Notes under the pieces: generated by a model | What the model was told of the DNA's origin: nothing | The model's database searches: none | The model's input: only the letters and a program-made list of their open reading frames with translations | Program-made: the position numbers and the translations under genes | Part shown: positions 36,391 through 45,514 of the stretch, piece after piece | How positions within the stretch are numbered: position 1 is the first letter of the stretch | Layout: the number at the start of each line of letters is the position of its first letter | Assembly (NCBI GenBank): GCA_944332715.1 | Contig: CALVKN010000004.1 | Coordinates: 1-57,850, forward strand | DNA length: 57,850 nucleotides | Source of the DNA: an uncultured Bacilli bacterium | GTDB taxonomy: Bacteria > Bacillota_I > Bacilli_A > RF39 > UBA660 | Direction of reading: 5' to 3'

Positions 36391-37776
36391 GTGAATAATA
36401 CACAAACTGAAGAAAAAATATTACAAGTTCCTATTGAAGATATAATACCCAATCGTTTTCAACCACGATTGGCTTTTGATGATGATTCATTGCGTGATCT
36501 TGCTGATTCCATTAAACAACATGGTATTATTCAACCCCTAGTCTTAAGAAGAAAAAATGATAAATATGAAATTATTGCTGGAGAACGTAGATATAAAGCA
36601 GCTCGTATGGCGGGGTTAGTATCTGTGCCTGCAATTATTTCTAATTTAAGTGATCAAGCAAGTGCTGAAGTAGCAATTGTTGAAAATGTTCAAAGAAAAG
36701 ACCTAACTGCTATTGAAGAAGCAAAATCTTATCAAGCACTTTTAGATAAAGGTTATATGACTCAAGAAGAACTTGCTAAGAAAATGGGATTATCTCAATC
36801 AGCAATTTCTAACAAACTTCGTTTACTTACTTTAGATGAATCTGTTCAACAAGCAGTAATAAAAGAGCAAATATCAGAACGTCATGCAAGATCTTTATTA
36901 AAAGTAAAAGATCATGAAATGCAAAAAGTTTTATTAAATAAAATAATTACCGAAAGATTAACTGTAAAACAACTAGAAGATGAAATAAAAAAGGTAGTGG
37001 TTGATACTCCAGCATCAGATACTCCGGTTGCTCAAGACCAACCTACACCTAATATTAGTGCTAATATATCAACTCCTCAAGTAGAAACCCCAAAACCTAT
37101 GAATAGTTTGGAATCTATTGAACAAAGCACAGCGAATGCTATCAATGCTATTAATAGCCTTATGAATATGTCTTCACCAAAAGAAAATACACCAGAAGCA
37201 TTAGAACCAACTAAAACAGATGCTCCAACTCAAAATACAAGCAATACTAATGTTGTTGATACTGATGACATACCAATAATAAAAAGTACTCCAAATATTG
37301 AAAATATAGTTAATAATGCAGTTGACATTGCTTTACTAAATAATTCAGGTACTCAAACTGTGGCACCTACAATTCAGGCAAATCAACCTAATCCAAATGT
37401 AGATATTAAGGCGCCTGTAACACCATTTTCTCAAGAACCAGAAAAGATGCCTAGTAAATTTTTCAACTACCTAGAAAGCCAAGCGGCTAATCTTGATTTA
37501 GATGAAAAACCTACAACTTTTGAATTACCACCAGCTGAAGAACCTCCAAAACCAGTAGATTTAATAAATCAAACTGATAATATTGAAATGCTTGATGACT
37601 TCGTAGTTCCTACAACACCTAGTGATAATGGTAAGATAATGAATAATGATTACCTAGACCAAGTTATCAAAACAGTCAGAGGACTTAACTTTGATAGTGA
37701 TAAGGTTGTAATTGAAGAAATGAATTTACCAACAGAATATCAAATAACTATCAAGATAAAAAAAGACAAAATATAA
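36391..37776 (+). CDS. noc: nucleoid occlusion protein Noc, with an unusually long linker
   Basis: 461 residues from the GTG at 36391 (AAGGG 9 nt upstream); the in-frame TTG at 36382 would be too close. N-terminal ParB/CTPase domain with GERRYKAARM and VENVQRKDLTAIEEA, then the HTH (MGLSQSAISNKLRLLTLDES, SERHARSL). Four specificity positions known from ParB/Noc work read Q, K, T, R; Noc has Q, K, K, R and ParB R, T, A, G. The C-terminal end YQITIKIKK also resembles Noc. About 200 Pro/Thr/Asn-rich residues (about 210-420) separate the two ends; Bacillus Noc has 283 residues. The amphipathic N-terminal helix is not seen. Confidence 0.8.
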   Translation: MNNTQTEEKILQVPIEDIIPNRFQPRLAFDDDSLRDLADSIKQHGIIQPLVLRRKNDKYEIIAGERRYKAARMAGLVSVPAIISNLSDQASAEVAIVENVQRKDLTAIEEAKSYQALLDKGYMTQEELAKKMGLSQSAISNKLRLLTLDESVQQAVIKEQISERHARSLLKVKDHEMQKVLLNKIITERLTVKQLEDEIKKVVVDTPASDTPVAQDQPTPNISANISTPQVETPKPMNSLESIEQSTANAINAINSLMNMSSPKENTPEALEPTKTDAPTQNTSNTNVVDTDDIPIIKSTPNIENIVNNAVDIALLNNSGTQTVAPTIQANQPNPNVDIKAPVTPFSQEPEKMPSKFFNYLESQAANLDLDEKPTTFELPPAEEPPKPVDLINQTDNIEMLDDFVVPTTPSDNGKIMNNDYLDQVIKTVRGLNFDSDKVVIEEMNLPTEYQITIKIKKDKI

Positions 37777-37807
37777 AATGCTGAAATTCTACTCAGCATT
37801 TTTTTCT
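37777..37807. terminator. terminator between noc and the PBP gene
   Basis: AATGCTGA and TCAGCATT arms followed by seven T for noc, one base after its stop. The PBP stop codon (37789-37791) falls in the hairpin; the reverse side has only a weak T-run. Confidence 0.8.
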
Positions 37808-39747
37808 TCTTCACTACTTACATAAACTTCACTACTAATTCCTGGTTCAGATCCCTTTACATAATAATATAAAGCTGCTTTTGAAGTATCATTTGTTACT
37901 TCACCAGTAATAGCATCAAGGGGTATTGCTACAACATTTTTAGGGGTTTCATACCAATCGGTATCAATATTCTCTAAATAATTTTCTATCATAGCAGCCC
38001 ATGCATTTTTTGAAGCATTTCGCACACTTGAACTAATTGTTTTGTTATCATCATAACCAATCCAAGTCATAACTAATGCATCCTTATTATATCCAACAAT
38101 CCAAAAATCTGTATTAGTTGACCCTGTCTTAATTGCATATTTATTTGTAAGTTTTGATGCAATAGTTAATGCTGTTGGAGTTGTATAATCAACAAACGCA
38201 GCATTACTAGTTGTATTCATCATTTCATTTAAAATATAGGTATAGTTAGGATTTAATACTAACTTTTTTTTATCTTCATGTTCATATAAAACATTCCCTT
38301 CCATATCTTCAATTCTTTCAATAAAATATAAATCTTTCTTATAGCCTCCCGATGCAAAAGTTGTATAACCTGTAGTAAAATCAAGTAAGTTTATTTCACT
38401 TGTTCCCAAAGGAAGTGATGCAACTTCTGCTAAATCTGCTATAATACCTGTTCTGTGTGCTACTTCAATCATCGTATCAACTCCTAAAAATAGGTTAGTT
38501 TTAACGGCATAAATATTATCAGATAAGGCTAGGGCAGTTGCCATTGTTATATTTTTATCAGCATATAGATCACTAGCATTCTGCGGACTATAAGTTTTTC
38601 CATTAGATAAATTAAATGTCGTAGGTTCACTAGAAAAAGTCGAAGACATAGTCATGTTATTTTCTAAAGCAGCGTAATAAAGAAATGGCTTCATAGTAGA
38701 TCCAACTTGTCTTTTACTTTCTAAGGCTCTATTATACTGACTAGTTGCATAATTCATACCTCCCGTTAATGCTTTAACAGCACCAGTATTAGGGTCAACT
38801 ATAATACTTGCTACTTGTAATTCTTCATCTTTATTTTCGGCAAGAATACTTTCTTCCATATTACTTTGCGCATCCATATCTAATGTGGTATATATTTTAA
38901 GTCCTCCCGCATCAATTAAGGATTCAGGAATTCCACTAATATTAGCTAGTTCTTCTAAAACTGCATCTTGATAATACATAAGCATTTGTAAGTTATTAGT
39001 TTTATTTTGACCATATATCTCAATTTGTTCTTGAAATAATGAATTATAAGTTGCCTCATCGATATAACCATTATTAAGCATCGCCGAAGCAACAATCCAC
39101 GCTCTATTTATACATGCCTCATAATCGGACACCGGATTATATGCCGCTGGATTTTTCGAAATACCTGCAAGCATTATTGCTTCTTCTAGTGTTAACTCAC
39201 TTGGTTTTTTATTAAAGTAATATGCTGCTGCATTAACAATACCCATATTTCCTTGCCCATAATTTATGGTATTTAAGTATCCTTCTAATATTTCATCTTT
39301 ATCATAATGTACTTCAAGTTCTAGTGTTAAAAAAGCTTCTTCAATTTTTCGCTCCCAAGTCTGATCAAAATCTAAATATAAGTTCTTAATATATTGTTGC
39401 GAAATAGTTGATGCTCCTTGCACAATTTCTCCACTTTTAATATTTAAATACATCGCTTTAATTATTCTTAAATAATCAAATCCCTGATGATTATAAAAGT
39501 TTTTGTCTTCAACAGCGACTGTTGCATTAATTAAATACTCACTAATATCTTCAATATTTGCCCACTCATTATTTCTTGATCCTTGATAGATAAGTTCATT
39601 GTTATTATCATACAAATAAAGGCTTCCACTAGTCTTTAAATCGAGTTTCGGACTAAGATAAGCATAGGTATAAAACCCAATAATTATCACGATAAAAGAT
39701 ATAAATCCAAGAATCATTAACTTAAATAAAAACCTAACTTTCTTCAA
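37789..39747 (-). CDS. class A penicillin-binding protein (PBP1a-like)
   Basis: 652 residues. One N-terminal membrane helix (about 9-30), GT51 glycosyltransferase with EDKNFYNHQGFD and QGASTISQQYIKN, and transpeptidase domain with SxxK (STMKPF, near residue 352), SDN (ALSDNIY) and KTG (IKTGST). Polymerises and crosslinks peptidoglycan outside the membrane. Short acidic tail. It is transcribed against its neighbours, interrupting the plus-strand run after noc, so probably relocated relative to Bacillus, where soj-spo0J follow noc. Confidence 0.93.
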   Translation of the reverse strand: MKKVRFLFKLMILGFISFIVIIIGFYTYAYLSPKLDLKTSGSLYLYDNNNELIYQGSRNNEWANIEDISEYLINATVAVEDKNFYNHQGFDYLRIIKAMYLNIKSGEIVQGASTISQQYIKNLYLDFDQTWERKIEEAFLTLELEVHYDKDEILEGYLNTINYGQGNMGIVNAAAYYFNKKPSELTLEEAIMLAGISKNPAAYNPVSDYEACINRAWIVASAMLNNGYIDEATYNSLFQEQIEIYGQNKTNNLQMLMYYQDAVLEELANISGIPESLIDAGGLKIYTTLDMDAQSNMEESILAENKDEELQVASIIVDPNTGAVKALTGGMNYATSQYNRALESKRQVGSTMKPFLYYAALENNMTMSSTFSSEPTTFNLSNGKTYSPQNASDLYADKNITMATALALSDNIYAVKTNLFLGVDTMIEVAHRTGIIADLAEVASLPLGTSEINLLDFTTGYTTFASGGYKKDLYFIERIEDMEGNVLYEHEDKKKLVLNPNYTYILNEMMNTTSNAAFVDYTTPTALTIASKLTNKYAIKTGSTNTDFWIVGYNKDALVMTWIGYDDNKTISSSVRNASKNAWAAMIENYLENIDTDWYETPKNVVAIPLDAITGEVTNDTSKAALYYYVKGSEPGISSEVYVSSEEEKNAE

Positions 39748-39851
39748 TTTATATCACCTGTAGTTTATTATGTTAAAAAAAATGTAAAATATAAGTGCAA
39801 AATTCTATATATTATGCTATAATTATCAAGAAAAAAAACGAGGTGGAAAAA

Positions 39852-40193
39852 TTGCAACAAAAAATCGACTGGAAACTTACTAGTAATACTTCAGTTTTAA
39901 TCGACTTAAAAGATGTTTATTGTAATTATGCTAAAGATAAATATATTGAATTTATCGAAAGTGATATAACTAATACAATAGATTTAGAAAGATTGAGGTA
40001 TAAACGTATATCTAGCGAATATACTATGGAAATAGATTTTATAAATAGTATTTGTTCATTTACTTTTCCAACTAAAGAAAGTTGTGACTTTGATATCACA
40101 ACAGAATTTATTAAAAATGATAATGAAATTAAATTAAAATATAAAATAGATGATGATGAAAAAATAATAACGATAATTATGAAAGAGGAATAA
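39852..40193 (+). CDS. DUF1934/YwiB-like protein
   Basis: 113 residues from a TTG at 39852, chosen because GAGG ends 8 nt before it; the upstream frame has no other ribosome site. Small lipocalin-like beta barrel suggested by alternating strands (YTMEIDFINSICSFTFPT, EIKLKYKIDDDEKIITIIM). In Bacillus the ywiB gene directly precedes argS, and here the stop is 1 nt before argS. Function unknown. Confidence 0.65.
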   Translation: MQQKIDWKLTSNTSVLIDLKDVYCNYAKDKYIEFIESDITNTIDLERLRYKRISSEYTMEIDFINSICSFTFPTKESCDFDITTEFIKNDNEIKLKYKIDDDEKIITIIMKEE

Positions 40194-40194
40194 G

Positions 40195-41805
40195 ATGAAA
40201 GAATTAATAATTGATGCTTTAAAATTAACTCTAGCAAAACTTGATATCACTTATCACGATGATATCGAAATAACTAGACCTAAGCAAAAAGAAAATGGTG
40301 ATTATTCAAGTAATATTGCTATGAAACTTACCAAAGTTTTGCATGATAATCCTATGAATATTGCCCAAAAAATAGTTGATAACTTTGAATTTTCTCAAGT
40401 AACGAAAGTTGAAATTAAAAATCCGGGATTTATTAACTTTTTTGTAGCTAAAGATTACTTATTTGATAATCTAAAAAAAGTTTTAACTGAAAAAGAAAAT
40501 TATGGCCGTAGCAATATAGGTAGTGGCCAAAAAATAAATATTGAATTTGTTAGTGCTAACCCAACAGGAATACTTCACCTAGGTAATGCTCGTGGTGGTG
40601 CTTATGGGGATTCACTTGCACGTATAATGCGTTTCTGTGGATTTGATGTAACAGAAGAATATTACATAAATGATGCTGGAAATCAAATTAATAATCTTGG
40701 AGAATCTATAAAAGCTCGCTACTATGAAATTTGTGGTGAAAATTATCCGATGCCTGAAAATGGTTACTTTGGTAACGAAATAAAAGTAATTGCTAAAGAA
40801 ATTTATGATGAACACCAAAATACTTATTTAAATAAAGATATTGAATATTTTAAAGAGTTAGGTACTAAAAAATTACTTGACCGAATTATAGCAGACTTAA
40901 AAGAATATGGTATTAATTATGATGTATTTACTAGTGAAAAAGCCATTAGCAAAAAATATAATTTAAAAGATATAATTAACAAGTTAACTGAAAATGGCTA
41001 TACTTATGAACATGATGGAGCAACTTGGTTTAAATGTAGTAGCATTTATGATGATAAAGATCATGTTTTAATTAAAGAAGATGGCTCTCTTACTTATTTA
41101 GTTCCCGATATTGCTTATCACTATGATAAATACAGTCGTGGTTATGATAAGATGATTGATATATTTGGAACCGATCACCATGGTTATGTTGCAAGACTAA
41201 AAAGTAGTGTTAAAGCTCTAGGTAATGACCCAGAAAAACTAGAGGTTAAACTCTTACAATTAGTTCGGCTTGTATCTAACGGCGAAGTTGTTAAAATGAG
41301 CAAACGTACTGGTAAATCAGTTACATTAAAAGAATTAATTGATGAAGTTGGTGTTAATGCAGCTCGTTATTATTTTTCAAGATATAGTCTAGATACGCAA
41401 ATGGATTTTGATCTTGATCTAGCCAAAAGCAAATCAAATGAAAATCCCGTATTCTATGTCTCATATGCCTATGCTCGTATTTCATCAATCTTAAGAGAAT
41501 TGGATATTACGGAAATACCAGATAAATTTGAAACATTAAATAAAGAAGATACATATAATGTGTTAGAAAAAGTATATGCATTTCCTGAAGTAGTAAAAAC
41601 TGCAGCGTTAAAAGAACTACCACATTTAATAACAAATTATGTTTATGAACTTGCTAATATGTTCCATACCTTTTATGCAAGTAATCGTATACTTACGGAA
41701 AACAAAGAAGAAACTGCAGAAAATATATTATTAATAAAGGCGATTCGCCAAACAATATATAATGCATTAAATTTAATCGGGGTAATCCCACCAGAAAAAA
41801 TGTAA
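40195..41805 (+). CDS. argS: arginyl-tRNA synthetase
   Basis: 536 residues. Class I HIGH box variant PTGILHLGNARGGAYGD near residue 122, KMSKRTGK near residue 368, N-terminal additional domain (NPGFINFFV) and C-terminal DALR anticodon-binding domain. GAGG precedes ATG. It is the middle of a ywiB-argS-rpoE operon. Confidence 0.97.
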   Translation: MKELIIDALKLTLAKLDITYHDDIEITRPKQKENGDYSSNIAMKLTKVLHDNPMNIAQKIVDNFEFSQVTKVEIKNPGFINFFVAKDYLFDNLKKVLTEKENYGRSNIGSGQKINIEFVSANPTGILHLGNARGGAYGDSLARIMRFCGFDVTEEYYINDAGNQINNLGESIKARYYEICGENYPMPENGYFGNEIKVIAKEIYDEHQNTYLNKDIEYFKELGTKKLLDRIIADLKEYGINYDVFTSEKAISKKYNLKDIINKLTENGYTYEHDGATWFKCSSIYDDKDHVLIKEDGSLTYLVPDIAYHYDKYSRGYDKMIDIFGTDHHGYVARLKSSVKALGNDPEKLEVKLLQLVRLVSNGEVVKMSKRTGKSVTLKELIDEVGVNAARYYFSRYSLDTQMDFDLDLAKSKSNENPVFYVSYAYARISSILRELDITEIPDKFETLNKEDTYNVLEKVYAFPEVVKTAALKELPHLITNYVYELANMFHTFYASNRILTENKEETAENILLIKAIRQTIYNALNLIGVIPPEKM

Positions 41806-41816
41806 GGAGTGATAAC

Positions 41817-42260
41817 ATGAAACTAAATGAAATACCAAAAGAAGAATTAGAATTAATGGGTTATGATGATATCGCATTATTAATTTTGCAAGAGTCTGGC
41901 AAGAAAATGAAATTGCGTGATATTTTTGAACGCGTTTGTAAAGTTTTAGGTTTACCAGAAAGTGTAGTTGATGAACAATTAATGGATTTCTTTGAATTAA
42001 TGTCAATAAATAAGAAATTTATTATGTTAAAAAATGGTTTTTGGGACCTACAAACTCGTCATAAATTAGATATCGTTATCGAAGATGATGAAGAGGATGA
42101 AGAAGAACTTCTAGATGAAGAGGAAGATTTAGAAGATATTCCTGATACTGAAGAAGATGAAGACATTTTCTACGATAAAGATGATGAAACAGATGATGTT
42201 GATGATGATGAACTTGCAGACCTTGTTGTGATTGATGCCGAAGATGAAGCTAATATGTAG
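41817..42260 (+). CDS. rpoE: RNA polymerase delta subunit
   Basis: 147 residues. N-terminal HARE-HTH domain (MGYDDIALLILQESGKKMKLRDIFERV) and a highly acidic C-terminal tail of about 65 residues, the two parts of Bacillus RpoE. Increases RNA polymerase recycling and promoter selectivity. Immediately downstream of argS as in Bacillus. Confidence 0.93.
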   Translation: MKLNEIPKEELELMGYDDIALLILQESGKKMKLRDIFERVCKVLGLPESVVDEQLMDFFELMSINKKFIMLKNGFWDLQTRHKLDIVIEDDEEDEEELLDEEEDLEDIPDTEEDEDIFYDKDDETDDVDDDELADLVVIDAEDEANM

Positions 42261-42294
42261 CTTCGTTTTGCGTTAAAAAATACAAGGAGGAATT

Positions 42295-43359
42295 ATGTTT
42301 AATAGATTAGATGCAATAGTAAAAAAATATGAAGATATAAAAGAAGAATTAGTAAAGCCCGAAGTTTTAAGTGATTTCAACAAGTTAAAAGAATTATCTA
42401 AAGAAGAAAGCGAATTAAAAGAAACTGTTGAAGTTTATAATGAATATAAAAAAGTAAAAGATAACTTAGAACAAGCAAGAGAAATGATTAATGACCCAGA
42501 ATTAAAAGAAATTGCTGAGGGAGAAATTGAGTCTCTAACAACTAAAGAAGAAGAACTATATAAAAAATTAGAAATTCTTCTTGTACCTAAAGATGAAAAT
42601 GATGGCAAAAATGTTATTGTTGAAATTCGTGGTGCTGCCGGTGGCGATGAAGCAAATATCTTTGCGGGAGATTTATATCGTATGTATACCCATTATGCGG
42701 AAGCAAACGGTTGGAAAACAGAAGTTATCCACGAAGTTGAAGGTTCTAGCGGAGGTTATTCCCAAATTGAATTCATGATTAAAGGTGATAATGTTTATTC
42801 TAAATTAAAATATGAAAGTGGATCACACCGTGTTCAAAGAGTACCAGTTACAGAAACGCAAGGCCGTGTTCATACATCTACAGCAACAGTTTTAGTTATG
42901 CCTGAAATAGAAACATCTAATATCGAAGTAAAAGAAAGTGATATTAAAATGGATGTTTATCATTCGAGCGGTGCTGGAGGACAATCTGTTAATACTTCTA
43001 ACTCAGCAGTAAGGCTTACGCATATCCCAACCGGTATAGTTGTAACTTGCCAAGTCGAAAGAAGTCAACTTAAGAATCGTGAAAGAGCTATGAATCTTTT
43101 AAAAATTAGAATAAATGAAGAAGCTCGTATGAAAGAAGAACAAGAACTTGGAGCAGAAAGAAAAAGTAAAATTGGTACTGGAGACCGTTCCGAAAAAATA
43201 AGAACCTATAATTATCCTCAAAATAGAGTAACTGACCATCGCATCAATTTCTCTATCATGAGTCTAGACCGCGTTATGGATGGTGATCTTGAACCAATTA
43301 TTGAAGCTTTGCAAACAGAAGATTTAAAACTAAAATTGGCTGGAGAAAAATTTGAATAA
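42295..43359 (+). CDS. prfA: peptide chain release factor 1
   Basis: 354 residues with the codon-recognition region (RVPVTETQGRVHTST, containing the PxT-like motif) and the GGQ loop (SSGAGGQSVNTSNSAVR). Releases peptide at UAA/UAG. The stop overlaps the start of the repeat-protein gene (TAATG), so PrmC, which methylates the GGQ glutamine, is separated from it by two extra genes. Confidence 0.97.
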   Translation: MFNRLDAIVKKYEDIKEELVKPEVLSDFNKLKELSKEESELKETVEVYNEYKKVKDNLEQAREMINDPELKEIAEGEIESLTTKEEELYKKLEILLVPKDENDGKNVIVEIRGAAGGDEANIFAGDLYRMYTHYAEANGWKTEVIHEVEGSSGGYSQIEFMIKGDNVYSKLKYESGSHRVQRVPVTETQGRVHTSTATVLVMPEIETSNIEVKESDIKMDVYHSSGAGGQSVNTSNSAVRLTHIPTGIVVTCQVERSQLKNRERAMNLLKIRINEEARMKEEQELGAERKSKIGTGDRSEKIRTYNYPQNRVTDHRINFSIMSLDRVMDGDLEPIIEALQTEDLKLKLAGEKFE

Positions 43360-45227
43360 TGCAAAACAATGAAATAGAAAGAGTTAAACAATTATTAAAA
43401 GAAAGAAAACAAGAATTTTTATTTTCCAATTATCTAAAACTTAGAAGTTATAAAGAAGTTATATCCATTTTAAATATGCCTGAGTGGAGCAATCCTAAAT
43501 ATCAAAGTTTATTAACGTCAAATATCTGGCAAGCAAATTATGAAGAAATAAAAAAGATACTGGCTATGCCCAAATGGGAAGATTCAAAATATCAAAGTTT
43601 GTTGAGTTCAAATATCTGGGCAACTAATTATGAAGAAATAAAAAAGATACTGGCTATGCCCGAATGGGAAGATTCAAAATATCAAAGTTTGTTGAGTTCA
43701 AATATCTGGACAACTAATTATGAAGAAGCAAAGAAGATACTGACTATGCCAGAATGGAATAACTCAGAATATCAAAATTTATTAACTCCGACTATTTGGC
43801 AAACTAACTCCAAAGAAATAAAAAAAATATTGGCGATGTCCGAATGGAGTAATCCTAAATATCAAAATTTGTTGACACCAAATATTTGGCACACCAATTA
43901 TGAAGAAATAAAGAAAATATTGGCTATGCCCGAATGGGAAAATCCAAAATACAAAAGTTTGTTGACGCCAAATATCTGGAGAAACAATTATGAGGAAATA
44001 AAAAAAATGCTGTCTATGCCTGAGTGGAAAGAACCAAGGTATCAAAGTTTATTGGTTCCAACTATCTGGCACACCAATTATGGAGAAATAAAAAAAATAT
44101 TGGCGATGTCCGAATGGAAAGATACCAAATATCAAGGCTTATTGACTTCAAATCTTTGGACAATCAATTATGAAGAAATAAAAAAAATACTAGCTATGCC
44201 TGAGTGGGAAAATTCCAAATATCAAAACTTGTTAACTCCAAATATTTGGCGAAGCAATTATGAAAAAATAAAAAAAATACTAGCCATGCCCGAATGGGAA
44301 AACCCAAAATATCAAAGTTTATTGACTTCAAATATTTGGCTAACCAATTATGAAGAAATAGAAAAAATACTAGCCATGCCCGAATGGGAAGATCCCAAAT
44401 ATCAAAGTCTGTTGACTCCAAATATTTGGCGAAGCAATTATGAAGAAATAAAGAGAATATTAACTATACCAGAGTGGAAAGATCCGAAATATCAAGATTT
44501 ATTAACTTCGAATATCTGGCAATCGACATATGAAAGAATAAAAAAGATATTGGACATGCCCGAATGGAATAATCCAAGATATCAAAGTTTGCTGACTCCA
44601 AATATCTGGCGAAGCAATTATGAGGAAATAAAAAAAATATTGACTATGCCAGAATGGGAAGAGCCAAAATATCAAAATTTATTGGCTCCGAGTATCTGGC
44701 TAACCAATTACGAAGAAATAAAAAAAATATTGGCCATGCCTGAATGGGAAGATCCGAAATATCAAAGCTTGTTAACACCGAATATCTGGCATACCAATTA
44801 TGAAGAAATAAAGAAAATATTGGACATGCCCGAGTGGAGTAATCCCAAATATCAAAGTTTGTTGACTCCTACTATATGGAAGACAAAGTTTGAAAAAATA
44901 AATAATATTATTCATATGCCCGAATGGGATAATCCCAAATATGCTCATTTATTAAAAGTTACTATGCTAAACATAAACATAAAAAAAATAAGAGAAATAA
45001 TAGCATTGTTTGAAGAATTGGGACTAAGTGATTATTTAACAAATAATATTTTTGTAAGGTCTATAAAACAAACTAAAGCAATTTATGATTATTTGATAGA
45101 AAATAATATACCAGTTATAATTAACGGTAAATTAAATCCATTATTTAATTGTAGTAAAGCAATAATGCTTAAACGCTATGGTATAAATTTAGATGAACTT
45201 ATGAATAGAGATGGAGTGAAAAGATGA
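43359..45227 (+). CDS. 17-repeat helical-solenoid protein of unknown function
   Basis: 622 residues. After a 30-residue charged N-terminus come 17 tandem repeats of exactly 30 residues (about 31-540), consensus Y-E-E-I-K-K-I-L-x-M-P-E-W then x-x-P-K-Y-Q-S-L-L-T-P-N-I-W-x-T-N, each predicted as two short helices. Residues about 541-622 are a diverged cap (FEELGLSDYL, NIPVIINGKLNPL). No signal peptide or membrane segment, so cytosolic. It overlaps prfA (TAATG) and the next gene (ATGA), so it is translationally coupled into the prfA-prmC operon. Repeat length and the I..IL..P pattern recall mTERF-type repeats, but homology is not established. Confidence 0.85.
   Translation: MQNNEIERVKQLLKERKQEFLFSNYLKLRSYKEVISILNMPEWSNPKYQSLLTSNIWQANYEEIKKILAMPKWEDSKYQSLLSSNIWATNYEEIKKILAMPEWEDSKYQSLLSSNIWTTNYEEAKKILTMPEWNNSEYQNLLTPTIWQTNSKEIKKILAMSEWSNPKYQNLLTPNIWHTNYEEIKKILAMPEWENPKYKSLLTPNIWRNNYEEIKKMLSMPEWKEPRYQSLLVPTIWHTNYGEIKKILAMSEWKDTKYQGLLTSNLWTINYEEIKKILAMPEWENSKYQNLLTPNIWRSNYEKIKKILAMPEWENPKYQSLLTSNIWLTNYEEIEKILAMPEWEDPKYQSLLTPNIWRSNYEEIKRILTIPEWKDPKYQDLLTSNIWQSTYERIKKILDMPEWNNPRYQSLLTPNIWRSNYEEIKKILTMPEWEEPKYQNLLAPSIWLTNYEEIKKILAMPEWEDPKYQSLLTPNIWHTNYEEIKKILDMPEWSNPKYQSLLTPTIWKTKFEKINNIIHMPEWDNPKYAHLLKVTMLNINIKKIREIIALFEELGLSDYLTNNIFVRSIKQTKAIYDYLIENNIPVIINGKLNPLFNCSKAIMLKRYGINLDELMNRDGVKR
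43449..44978 (+). repeat. 17 tandem 90-bp coding repeats
   Basis: The period is exactly 90 bp with no indels. Most copies differ at many synonymous sites (MPEW is written several ways), pointing to an old array under protein-level selection. Copies 2 and 3 (43539-43718) differ at only a few bases and look like a recent duplication or conversion. Confidence 0.9.
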
Positions 45228-45514
45228 ACCTTTTAAATAAATATTTATCAGATGAAGAACTTAACCATATATATGAAACCTATGATATAGAGTTTATAAA
45301 TAAAATTGATGAAGAAAACTTTTGGAAAATAATTAACTATTTAAAACAAGAAAAAATAGATTTTATCAATGAAATTATTACAGATGCATTATACTTGTTT
45401 TCGCTAGATTATAGTGATTTTGCGGCTAAATACGAAAAAATAAAAGAAACAATACCTAACTATTCTAAATTGATTGGTTACGATATGTCTTTATTGGAAA
45501 AAATTTATGAATAA
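45224..45514 (+). CDS. small helical protein between the repeat gene and prmC
   Basis: 96 residues, no Cys, all-helical by composition. The pattern INYLKQEKIDFINEII, then LFSLDYSDFAAKYEKIKE resembles the helix-loop-helix of the mTERF-type repeat and the cap of the preceding protein. ATG overlaps the previous stop (ATGA) and its end overlaps the prmC start, so all four genes are coupled. Real gene status rests on its full-length open frame and tight packing; function unknown. Confidence 0.65.
   Translation: MNLLNKYLSDEELNHIYETYDIEFINKIDEENFWKIINYLKQEKIDFINEIITDALYLFSLDYSDFAAKYEKIKETIPNYSKLIGYDMSLLEKIYE

Noticed and set aside
36391..37776. Calling this gene ParB/Spo0J
   Set aside because: Specificity residues, C-terminal end and rsmG-adjacent position favour Noc, and no parA (soj) gene follows. 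Kept as Noc with some doubt.
43782..44421. Minus-strand open frames across the 90-bp repeats
   Set aside because: They are shadows of the repeat gene (the reverse complement of a phased repeat stays open) with no start signals.
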